Program-made: the position numbers and the translations under genes
In this document: piece after piece, positions 27,228-34,321 of the stretch
How positions within the stretch are numbered: position 1 is the stretch's first letter
How the letters are laid out: each line of letters starts with the position of its first letter
From: Blastopirellula marina
GTDB lineage: Bacteria; Planctomycetota; Planctomycetia; Pirellulales; Pirellulaceae
NCBI RefSeq assembly: GCF_002967715.1
Contig: NZ_PUIA01000074.1
Location: 186,001-250,000 of the forward strand
Length of the DNA: 64,000 nt
Reading direction: 5' to 3'
The notes under the pieces: model-generated
The model's input: the letters and a program-made list of their open reading frames with translations, nothing else
The model's database searches: none
What the model was told of the DNA's origin: nothing

Positions 27228-28622
27228 ATGATTACACGACGACAAGTCCTGCAAACTTCTGCCTGGGGTTTTGGTGGATTGGCACTGAGCCAAATGATGG
27301 CGTCGCAGTCGGCTGCCTCAGATGGGGTGTTGACCCAGCTGCATCACACACCCAAAGCAAAGCGGGTCATCTTTCTGTTTCAAGCCGGTGGTCCGTCGCA
27401 GCTCGATTTGTTCGATCACAAGCCGCTACTAGTCGAGAAGCACGGCGAACAGTTGCCGGCTTCCGTGCGAGGCGAGCAGCGATTGACTGGCATGAGTGGC
27501 AACCAGTCGAGCATTCCGCTGGTAGGATCGCCGTTCAAGTTTCAGCAGTACGGCCAAAGCGGCACATGGATGAGCGAACTGCTACCGCACACCGCGAAGA
27601 TGGCCGACGAGATCAGTGTCATTCGTTCGGCCCATACCGAAGCGATCAATCATGGGCCGGGGGTAACCTACTTTCAAACAGGCTCGCAGATCCCGGGGCG
27701 TCCGTGCATTGGTTCGTGGATGAGCTACGGTCTGGGAAGCGAGAACGAGAACCTGCCTGGCTTCGTCGTGTTGGTGACGAAAGAGAAGGGGGGCCAGCCG
27801 CTGGCTGCCCGGCTGTGGGGAAATGGTTTCCTGCCGTCGCATCATCAAGGGGTACAGTTCCGCAGTGGGGGCGATCCGGTTTTATACTTAAACAGCCCTG
27901 AGGGGATCGATCGTACGAGCCGCGAGAACGCGCTGGCCAGTCTCGACCAGCTACACCGAATGCAGTCTTCCGACGCGTTGATCGATACGCGGATACGACA
28001 GTATGAGCTGGCGTTTCGCATGCAGGCCTCGATCCCTGTGGTAACCAACATTGCCTCGGAGCCAGACCATGTTCTGGATATGTACGGGCCGGATGCTCGC
28101 AACCCAGGGACCTTCGCCGCAAACTGCCTCCTGGCTCGGCGACTGGCCGAGCAGAACGTACGCTTCATTCAGCTGTATCACCAAGGGTGGGACCACCATG
28201 GCGGCTTGCCTGGGGGCATCAAGAAGCAGTGCCAGGAAACGGATCAACCGACGGCGGCCCTGCTGCAAGATTTGAAGCAGCGCGGGATGCTCGAGGATAC
28301 GCTGGTGATTTGGGGTGGCGAGTTCGGCCGCACGAATTACTGCCAGGGGAAGCTCGGCCCTGGCAATTTCGGCCGCGACCACCACGGCCGCTGCTTCACC
28401 GTGTGGATGGCTGGGGGTGGAATCAAAGGTGGCGTTACCGTGGGGACGACCGACGAATATGGTTTCAACATCGTCGACCAACCGGTCCACATTCACGACC
28501 TGCAAGCGACCATCCTGCACGTGATGGGGATCGATCACGAGCGGCTCACGTTCCGCCACCAAGGCCGGGCGTTTCGCTTGACCGATGTGCATGGGCACGT
28601 GGTGCAGCCGATCTTGGCTTAA
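27228..28622 (+). CDS. DUF1501 protein (sulfatase-like fold), Tat-type signal
   Basis: A 464-residue protein with GAGAG just before the ATG. The N-terminus MITRRQVLQTSAWGFGGLAL has the twin-Arg pattern of Tat substrates. The DUF1501 hallmarks are present: FLFQAGGPSQLDLFDHKP near the start, SVIRSAHTEAINHGPG in the middle, and WGGEFGRT...GRDHHGRCF near the end, a set of Asp/His/Glu residues resembling the metal site of alkaline phosphatase/sulfatase-fold enzymes. It is encoded directly after the DUF1549/DUF1553 protein, the usual pairing in this phylum. Substrate unknown. Confidence 0.93.
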   Translation: MITRRQVLQTSAWGFGGLALSQMMASQSAASDGVLTQLHHTPKAKRVIFLFQAGGPSQLDLFDHKPLLVEKHGEQLPASVRGEQRLTGMSGNQSSIPLVGSPFKFQQYGQSGTWMSELLPHTAKMADEISVIRSAHTEAINHGPGVTYFQTGSQIPGRPCIGSWMSYGLGSENENLPGFVVLVTKEKGGQPLAARLWGNGFLPSHHQGVQFRSGGDPVLYLNSPEGIDRTSRENALASLDQLHRMQSSDALIDTRIRQYELAFRMQASIPVVTNIASEPDHVLDMYGPDARNPGTFAANCLLARRLAEQNVRFIQLYHQGWDHHGGLPGGIKKQCQETDQPTAALLQDLKQRGMLEDTLVIWGGEFGRTNYCQGKLGPGNFGRDHHGRCFTVWMAGGGIKGGVTVGTTDEYGFNIVDQPVHIHDLQATILHVMGIDHERLTFRHQGRAFRLTDVHGHVVQPILA

Positions 28623-28628
28623 AGAGGA

Positions 28629-28694
28629 TTAGCCACAGAGGTCACCGAGACAAGAACGCAAAAGAGTCCACATCGTTGTGGACTCTGTGGCTAA
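28629..28694. repeat. Nested inverted repeat between convergent genes, possible bidirectional terminator
   Basis: Outer arms TTAGCCACAGAG (28629-28640) and CTCTGTGGCTAA (28683-28694) are perfect reverse complements. Inside, GAGTCCACA (28664-28672) and TGTGGACTC (28677-28685) form a second hairpin that partly overlaps the right outer arm, so the two folds are alternatives. It begins 7 bases after the DUF1501 stop. The palindromic, gene-like-free sequence is reminiscent of dispersed elements in other genomes. Confidence 0.6.
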
Positions 28695-28739
28695 GGCAGT
28701 CCTTCTTAATAAGGGACAGCCGGTTGTGCTTCGGCCAGA

Positions 28740-29198
28740 TTACTCGTCGTCGGCACGCATCCATGGCGTGAGGACTGGGGTGTGGCTGACGATCTCTGCG
28801 GCGTCGAAGTAGAGATCGATTTCGCGCTTCGAGGCTTCTTCGCCATCCGAGGCGTGCACCAGGTTCATCTGGCGACTGCTGCTGAAGTCGCCACGAATGG
28901 TGCCGGGGTTGGCCTTCAGACCGCTGGTGGCACCCAACATGTCGCGAACGACTTGAATAGCTTCCAGGCCTTCCAGAACCATGGCCACGACGGGAGCGGC
29001 GGTGATGAACGATTCCAGGCCGGGGTAGAACGGCTTGCTGACGTGCTCGGCGTAGTGCTGCTTGGCCAGATCAGGGGTGATCTGGATCAGCTTCATCGCA
29101 ATGATGTTCAGCCCTTTGTCTTCGAATCGGGTAAGGATGCGGCCAATCAGGCGGCGTTCGACACAGTCAGGCTTCAAAAGAACGAGCGTACGTTGCAT
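28740..29198 (-). CDS. ndk: Nucleoside diphosphate kinase
   Basis: A 152-residue cytoplasmic enzyme that transfers the gamma-phosphate from ATP to other nucleoside diphosphates. The ATG at 29198 (MQRTLVLLKPD) is chosen because CTGGAG lies about 10 bases upstream and homologues start here; the frame extends a further seven codons. Key features are LLKPD at the start, the GTIRGDF substrate loop and NLVHASD with H115 as the phosphorylated His. The motif is usually N-x-IHGSDS, so VHASDG is a mild variant. The C-terminus is about ten residues longer than the minimal enzyme. It may share a transcript with nothing else, as 91 bases separate it from the next minus-strand gene upstream. Confidence 0.95.
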   Translation of the reverse strand: MQRTLVLLKPDCVERRLIGRILTRFEDKGLNIIAMKLIQITPDLAKQHYAEHVSKPFYPGLESFITAAPVVAMVLEGLEAIQVVRDMLGATSGLKANPGTIRGDFSSSRQMNLVHASDGEEASKREIDLYFDAAEIVSHTPVLTPWMRADDE

Positions 29199-29289
29199 TG
29201 CATTAAACTCCAGGATCACTTGTGAGAAGGCGGATTCTAGCGAATTCGCTGATTTTGCTCAACCAGGAGGGGCCGCAACGCATGGGAAC

Positions 29290-29613
29290 TTAACGCGATT
29301 TTGGGAGGATTATGATCGGTGCCTCATTGCTGACCGCCGTCACGTTTTGCTTTGCAGGCGTAGGAACCTGCTCTTCCATGGCCGGCATGGCATGCACGGG
29401 GGCATCGTACACCGGATAATAGGGCTGATACGAAGACAGCTCGCGGGCGTGCTTGGTCGGCTTATTCCAGGGATCTCCCTTGGAATGGTACCCGTCGCTC
29501 CAAAACTCGCCGCAGTACCGCAGCAAGGCGTTCCAGCCAGCTTCGGCCGGCATGGGAGCAACAACCAAACCGAGAAGTACGAGTGCCGCCGTCAGGTAGA
29601 TTCTCTTTGTCAC
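29290..29613 (-). CDS. Small secreted protein, unknown function
   Basis: A 107-residue protein with a GTG start at 29613, preceded by CGGGAGCGAG, a good ribosome-binding site. It begins with a signal peptide (MTKRIYLTAALVLLGLVVAPMPAEA). The mature 80 residues are Tyr/Pro/Trp-rich (WNALLRYCGEFWSDGYH, YQPYYPVYDAPVHA) with one Cys. No family recognised; short Tyr/Pro-rich exported proteins of this type are frequent in planctomycetes. Confidence 0.7.
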   Translation of the reverse strand: MTKRIYLTAALVLLGLVVAPMPAEAGWNALLRYCGEFWSDGYHSKGDPWNKPTKHARELSSYQPYYPVYDAPVHAMPAMEEQVPTPAKQNVTAVSNEAPIIILPKSR

Positions 29614-29751
29614 GATACTCGCTCCCGTTGGAAAAATAGTACCTTCTTCGACTGGTTCCAGTATCCGTTATCGGTGCCCTGCTGGCAGTGCAAGCAGGGC
29701 TTTTGGGGGCATCTGGCCGAAAGCCAGTTCACGTGGTAACGGCTGATCGAG

Positions 29752-30987
29752 CTACGGAAGATGTAACGCCGTCAGCGGTCCGACCGCCGTGGTCGAGGTC
29801 TTGCGCAAATCGTACTTCTCTAAAAGTCGTCCGATGTCCTCGAGCTTGACCTTCTGATACGACTCGACTGTTTCCTTGACCGTTCGCAGGCTTTTGCGCT
29901 GCGTCCAGCTTGATCCGACCGAAAACAACCGGCTTGAGGGGCGTTCACTCCGCAGCACGACGTGCGAACAGACCTTGTTCTTGGCCAGGTCGAGCTCGCG
30001 CTGGGTGATGCCGTCGGTCATCAGTTTTTCGACTTCATGGTTGACCACTTCCAGCACACGCTGGGCGTCTTGCGGGGCACAGCAGACGTAGTTCATCATC
30101 ACGCCGCACCCTTGGAACTCGTACGATTCCATCGCGGCGAACTCTGCCAGGCCTGGGTCGACCAGTTCCCAGAAGAAGCGGCTACCGACGTCGTCCCCCA
30201 TGATTGTGGCCAGAAGTCGCGCCGCGTACCGGGCTTCGTCTTCCGAGCCAGGGGACTCGGCCAGCTGAATGACGTACTGCTGGATCGAGGTCTCTTTGGT
30301 GACGAGCTGGAAGTTCGACTGGCCAACCGGACGGTCCGTGATGCGAGAGACGTTGTACTTCTTCCAACTGCCGCACAACTGGTTGGCCTGATCGACAAGC
30401 TTGTCAAAATCGACATTGCCGGTGGCGACCAGCGTCATGTTGGTCGGGCTGTAGCGCTGCTGGAAATAGGCCATCATCTGCTGTTGGCTTAAGTCGCCGA
30501 CTGACTGCTGCGTGCCGAGGACACTGTTGCCCAGTGGGTGCTTGCCGAACCAGGCTGCCATGCTCTTTTCGTGACCGCCGTAAGGAGGCTGGTCGTCGTA
30601 CTTCATGATCTCTTCGAGGATCACCTTCTTTTCGGTATCGAAATCCTCTTGCCGCAATGTGGGGCGCATGATGTCGGCCAGCAGGTCGACGATCTGCGAT
30701 TGCAGTTCCGGCAGGACGACGGCGTAATAGACGGTCTGCTCTTCGCTGGTGAACGCGTTCGACTGCGCACCGAGTTCGTCGAGTTCTCGGTTGACGTCTT
30801 CGGCCGTACGGCGCGCGGTCCCTTTGAAGACCATGTGCTCCAGGAAGTGACTAACGCCGGCGACTTCCGCCGATTCGTCACGAGAGCCGGTCTTTACAAA
30901 GAATGCCGTGGCAAGCGAATAAGCATTCGGGTTGACTTCGGCAACGATATCCAAGCCGTTATCAAGCGTCGCCTGGCGAAATTTCAC
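29752..30987 (-). CDS. M16 family zinc peptidase, active subunit
   Basis: A 411-residue protein starting at GTG 30987: GGAGG at 30994-30998 sits 6 bases upstream, the best ribosome-binding site in this region, whereas the frame extension to 31011 has none. HFLEH at about 47-51 is the inverted zinc motif HxxEH, and the distal Glu is in KKVILEEIMKY. The N-terminal half is the catalytic M16 domain and the C-terminal half the M16C domain (RYSPTNMTLVATGNVDFD). It overlaps the preceding M16-like gene by 26 bases, so the two are translated together. Like bacterial PqqF/YmxG or mitochondrial processing peptidase pairs, it likely degrades or processes peptides with its partner. No signal peptide is evident. 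Confidence 0.92.
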   Translation of the reverse strand: MKFRQATLDNGLDIVAEVNPNAYSLATAFFVKTGSRDESAEVAGVSHFLEHMVFKGTARRTAEDVNRELDELGAQSNAFTSEEQTVYYAVVLPELQSQIVDLLADIMRPTLRQEDFDTEKKVILEEIMKYDDQPPYGGHEKSMAAWFGKHPLGNSVLGTQQSVGDLSQQQMMAYFQQRYSPTNMTLVATGNVDFDKLVDQANQLCGSWKKYNVSRITDRPVGQSNFQLVTKETSIQQYVIQLAESPGSEDEARYAARLLATIMGDDVGSRFFWELVDPGLAEFAAMESYEFQGCGVMMNYVCCAPQDAQRVLEVVNHEVEKLMTDGITQRELDLAKNKVCSHVVLRSERPSSRLFSVGSSWTQRKSLRTVKETVESYQKVKLEDIGRLLEKYDLRKTSTTAVGPLTALHLP

Positions 30988-32218
30988 TCGAAACCTCCAA
31001 TCTCTTTGCACCGATGGTTGTCACCCGATAGTCTTTGGGCGGATTCTTTTCCAGGTAGGCGTTGATGGTTTCGACACTGATTCCATCCAGTATCGTCTCT
31101 AACTCTTCCATCGTCCGAATCCGGCCGAGGTGATACCAATCTGCCGCCAGCGAAGAGGCGCGAGACGAACTCGATTCCTGCTGCATGATGATCCCGCTCT
31201 TGAAGCGAGCTTTGAGCCGCGTCAATTCATCCTGGCGGACGCCCTTAGGCAGTTCGTTGAACTGTTCGATCATGACATCGAGCGTCTCTTGAGCCCTTTC
31301 GGTGCTAGTCCCGGCATAGGCCAGAACGGCCCCCTGGGTTTTAAGCGAGTTGCACGAAGCATAAACCGTATAGCACAGTCCGCGCTTCTCGCGGACTTCG
31401 CTAAACAGACGCGAGCTCATGCCGTCGCTCATGATGCCGATAGCGGCACGGACCTGGTAGAAGTTGGGATCGGAAATCGGCACCCCTTTAAACCCGAGAC
31501 CGACGTGCGTCTGGCTCGATTCAAAGGGAATATGAACATACTCAGGAAGGGTCGAACCGAGGTAGCTCGTTTGCCCGGGGCGCGACTTCCAATCGCCGAA
31601 CAGCTTTTGAATCGTTTGCTTGAGCCGATCCCAATCGAAGTTGCCAGCGACGGAAATGATTGCTTCGTCGGGGCGAACCCACGTATCGAAATACTCCTTG
31701 GCGACATCTTCGGTCAGTGCCTCGACGCTGGCCAGAGTCCCTGTCGGGTGCCAACCCCAAGGATCGGGATACATCTGCCGCCGCAGACTAAGCATCGTTT
31801 GCTGATGCAGGTCGTCTTCCAGGGCACGGAGTTCCTGAAAGCATACCTGCTTGGCGTCTTCGAACTCATCGGCCAGGAAGTGAGGCCGCTGCACGAGATC
31901 GGCAAAGATACCGAGCGTGGCATCCAGGTTCTCGGCCAGCAGTGCGCCGCCGAAAGAAAGATGGCTGGACGAAACGCCGCCGCCGCGGGCCACACCCAGG
32001 TTATCGAGCGCCTCGACATATTCTCGGCTATCGAGATCGCCACAGCCGCGTTGGACCCAATCGCAAAGGAGGTTCGCGACACCGCGATTCGATTCATCTT
32101 CGCGCTGCACGCCAGCCGGGATCACGATCGAAAACGCTGCCGATTGCAGCCATGGCATCGACTCGGCGAGGAGGGTCAGTCCGTTGTCGAAACTCTCGGA
32201 GTAATAAGTGGAACGCAC
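30962..32218 (-). CDS. M16 family peptidase-like protein, inactive partner
   Basis: A 418-residue M16 homologue, same fold order as its neighbour: N-terminal M16 half, then M16C half (VRPDEAIISVAGNFDWDRL; EVREKRGLCYTVYASCNS). Where the active subunit has HxxEH, this protein has VANLLCDWVQRG, so the zinc ligands are missing and it should not be catalytic. Paired active and inactive M16 subunits are an established arrangement, with the inactive subunit shaping the chamber and binding substrate through its glycine-rich loop. It is the first gene of the pair, and its last 26 bases overlap the active subunit. No signal peptide; cytoplasmic location is likely. Confidence 0.9.
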   Translation of the reverse strand: MRSTYYSESFDNGLTLLAESMPWLQSAAFSIVIPAGVQREDESNRGVANLLCDWVQRGCGDLDSREYVEALDNLGVARGGGVSSSHLSFGGALLAENLDATLGIFADLVQRPHFLADEFEDAKQVCFQELRALEDDLHQQTMLSLRRQMYPDPWGWHPTGTLASVEALTEDVAKEYFDTWVRPDEAIISVAGNFDWDRLKQTIQKLFGDWKSRPGQTSYLGSTLPEYVHIPFESSQTHVGLGFKGVPISDPNFYQVRAAIGIMSDGMSSRLFSEVREKRGLCYTVYASCNSLKTQGAVLAYAGTSTERAQETLDVMIEQFNELPKGVRQDELTRLKARFKSGIIMQQESSSSRASSLAADWYHLGRIRTMEELETILDGISVETINAYLEKNPPKDYRVTTIGAKRLEVSSEISPGDA

Positions 32219-32329
32219 GTTTTTGCCGTCGCTTCCCGCTGTTGCAAATAAGTCCGAAGATAATAGAGATGGGTTAATCCCTGATTTAAACGGGCAGAAG
32301 ATGAGACCACAAGGCCCAGTCCCAGGGAT

Positions 32330-32905
32330 CTAAGCATGCGTGCTCGTTTGCACGGCCCCCATTTCGACCGCTTTATAGACAGTTGAAGCGATTCGGAAGC
32401 CCAGCCGTTCGTACAGGCGAATCGCTCCGATATTCTGCGAGGTCACTTCCAGCGAGGCCTGCGGCAAGTCGTGCTCGCGAAAGCCATGAAGTGCCCGCAG
32501 AAGCAGAATGGCCCCGATCCCTTGCCCTCGAAAGCCAGGCACGACCCCTAGATTTTGAATCGAACCATTTCCTTCGCGATCTCGGACGCCTTGCACGGTA
32601 GCCACCGCTCGCCAGTCGCCTGACTCGGGATCCTCGTGTTCGATCAGCCAGGTAGCCGACGGCAGGAAACCATCGCGCATCGAAATCTCACGCATCAAGC
32701 GAAAGCACCCTTCAGAGTCCCCCAAACAAGGGAAGACATTGGCATCGACTTCGAAACGAAAGCTTTGAAACTTCACCTCCGCATGCCGCTTGAGAATTTC
32801 TGCCGTCCAAGGCTGAAAGCGGAATCCCGGTGGAAGAGGGGGCTCGTCGGGGAGGTTTGCTAGCGAAATCTCCATCCGGAATCGTTTGAAATAAGTTAGC
32901 GCCAC
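32330..32905 (-). CDS. GNAT family N-acetyltransferase
   Basis: A 191-residue protein if it starts at GTG 32905 (preceded by GGAAAGAGAG); the frame is open to 32977. The C-terminal half carries the acetyl-CoA site NLGVVPGFRGQGIGAILL (R/Q-x-x-G-x-G pattern) and the closing motif LEVTSQNIGAIRLYERLGFR. The acceptor-binding N-terminal part (LTYFKRFRMEISL) recurs in planctomycete homologues but gives no substrate. Cytoplasmic. It stands between the M16 pair and the QueD-like gene, all on the same strand, with about 100 bases on each side. Confidence 0.85.
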   Translation of the reverse strand: MALTYFKRFRMEISLANLPDEPPLPPGFRFQPWTAEILKRHAEVKFQSFRFEVDANVFPCLGDSEGCFRLMREISMRDGFLPSATWLIEHEDPESGDWRAVATVQGVRDREGNGSIQNLGVVPGFRGQGIGAILLLRALHGFREHDLPQASLEVTSQNIGAIRLYERLGFRIASTVYKAVEMGAVQTSTHA

Positions 32906-33007
32906 CGGCTCTCTTTCCACGAGTGTGCACGCGCAAGAATTCTTTGTATCACTAACTATCGTATCTGTTTGCGCCAAAAAAAGCGACGAACGTTTCCAGA
33001 AAACCCA

Positions 33008-33484
33008 TTATTGCGCAGTGTCGACCGTGTGCGCCGCGGAAAACACCTGGGCCTCGTTATCGCGGGCCCAGTCTTCGCGATCGTAACTGATGACCGACGT
33101 ATCGGTCTCTTGGACTTCCAACAGGCTCAGGTCGAACCCCATCCGGGTGATTTCGGTGAAGAGCTTGTAGGCCAGGTTCTCGACCGACGTGGGCCCCTGA
33201 AATTCGCAGAGCTTGAAGTCCTCGCCATGGGTTACCATGTGCGTTTTAAGCGTCGTGTAGAGGGGATCGTTCACATTGATCAGCATGCCGTGATCGTACT
33301 TTTCCTTTAGAAAAGGGCCGATTTTATCGTCGAAATCCGAGAACAACGTCGAGTACGACCCAGTCCGCTGCACCTCAAAGTGGCAGACGATCCCGTACCG
33401 GTGACCGTGCAAGTTCCGACACTTGTCCTGTAGTTCTTCGTTACGATGCGCGGCATAAAACTTGTATTTCTTGCGGATAATCAT
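33008..33484 (-). CDS. queD: 6-pyruvoyl-tetrahydropterin synthase / QueD family enzyme
   Basis: A 158-residue protein starting at ATG 33484 (MIIRKKYKFYAAHRN), where the fold begins; the open frame reaches 33577. Zinc ligands are H13 (AAHR), H26 and H28 (LHGH); the catalytic Cys of the CxxxHGH motif is C22. DHG and VQETDTS supply the remaining catalytic and pterin-binding residues. The CxxxHGH pattern is that of QueD, which makes 6-carboxytetrahydropterin in queuosine/7-deazaguanine synthesis, but PTPS paralogues are very similar and no other queuosine gene is nearby, so the symbol is tentative. Confidence 0.85.
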   Translation of the reverse strand: MIIRKKYKFYAAHRNEELQDKCRNLHGHRYGIVCHFEVQRTGSYSTLFSDFDDKIGPFLKEKYDHGMLINVNDPLYTTLKTHMVTHGEDFKLCEFQGPTSVENLAYKLFTEITRMGFDLSLLEVQETDTSVISYDREDWARDNEAQVFSAAHTVDTAQ

Positions 33485-33633
33485 CGCGAACTCCACCAGC
33501 GACCTAAGTATTCCATATAGACGATTGTTTCCCTTTTCGAGCGAAAGGACAAGCAATCCCCCATACGAAAGAATCAACTTCGCATTTTGACCGTACTTGT
33601 TGCCAGAATTTAACTTCCGACCGACAGGAACGT

Positions 33634-33663
33634 TGACAACAAAAGATCCAAGCTTCTATTATG
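33634..33663 (+). promoter_or_regulatory. Candidate sigma70-type promoter of tRNA-Arg
   Basis: TTGACA (33634-33639) and TATATG (33658-33663) are separated by 18 bases, 19 bases upstream of the mature tRNA. An alternative -10, CTATAT, gives 17-base spacing. Position and consensus fit a housekeeping promoter for the tRNA. Confidence 0.55.
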
Positions 33664-33682
33664 ACAAGAAAGCAAGCTGCAT

Positions 33683-33756
33683 GTCCCCGTAGATCAACTG
33701 GATAGATCGTCGGCCTCCGAAGCCGAAGGTTACTGGTTCAAATCCAGTCGGGGATA
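33683..33756 (+). tRNA. tRNA-Arg (anticodon CCG)
   Basis: A complete 74-base cloverleaf. The acceptor stem pairs GTCCCCG with CGGGGAT (one G-U at the end) and A56 of 337xx is the discriminator. The D stem pairs GATC with GATC. The anticodon stem pairs TCGGC with GCCGA around CTCCGAA, giving anticodon CCG, which reads CGG (Arg). The T arm is ACTGG-TTCAAAT-CCAGT with a 5-base variable loop (AGGTT). CCA is not encoded. A candidate promoter lies directly upstream. Confidence 0.95.
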
Positions 33757-34321
33757 CTTATTGAAAGCCGTTACTCAGTAAAGACTTACAGTTTTTCTTG
33801 TGCAGTTGGGACGTCTCTTGGACCGCTCCGAGTGGCATTTCAGGCCGGTCTTCATGACTATCACCTCCTAGGTGATTGCCTGCTCTACTTAAACTTTGTG
33901 GATGACGCTAGAGGGTTTGGGAAAATGCTCTAGTGATATCAATTCTGGAAGACGCTTTACCAAAGCCGATACCTCTGGATAGAACCAACACCCAAACGCG
34001 CGGGACAATCCCTAAAGGCCAAGTTCGATGCCCCAACCTGGTATTTGCAGGCAAGTTGGCATCTCATGCTTGAACGGGTCTTAGAGCGAATCTGTCTGTT
34101 TCGATACCAACTCGTGCATGGAGCATCCAAACACAATATCGCTCTTTATCGCGATGCGATGAGCCATTGTTCGCATATGATGAAACCGCTTCTCACCGGA
34201 ATGCTTGAGATCTGATCTGGATTCACCATGATGCCGACGAGGCCTGGGGAATAATGTGCTATCCGCCTCTTGCTGTAGCGACAAATGGTAGGCGCTGACC
34301 CTCTTTCGCATTTTTGGGAGT
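33757..34321. other. Intergenic region downstream of tRNA-Arg, no assigned gene
   Basis: About 565 bases between the tRNA and the stop of the minus-strand cadherin-repeat gene. A 7-base inverted repeat ATCACCT-CCT-AGGTGAT lies at 33860-33876. A plus-strand frame is open from about 33937 to the TGA at 34213-34215, with its only ATG late (34066, 49 codons). Its translation (for example RYLWIEPTPKRAGQ) looks protein-like, but I recognise no family, so it may be a gene remnant. I see no integrase and no second copy of the tRNA 3' end. Confidence 0.35.

Noticed and set aside
29752-32218. Considered as one pitrilysin gene broken by a frameshift
   Set aside because: Each part is a complete 410-420 residue two-domain M16 unit, and the second has its own GGAGG and GTG start.
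31130-32251. Plus-strand open frame of 373 codons over the inactive M16 gene
   Set aside because: The minus-strand frame matches M16 throughout; the plus-strand translation has no recognisable domain.
34081-34311. Minus-strand 76-codon frame next to the tRNA
   Set aside because: No ribosome-binding site, no recognisable motif and composition typical of chance frames.
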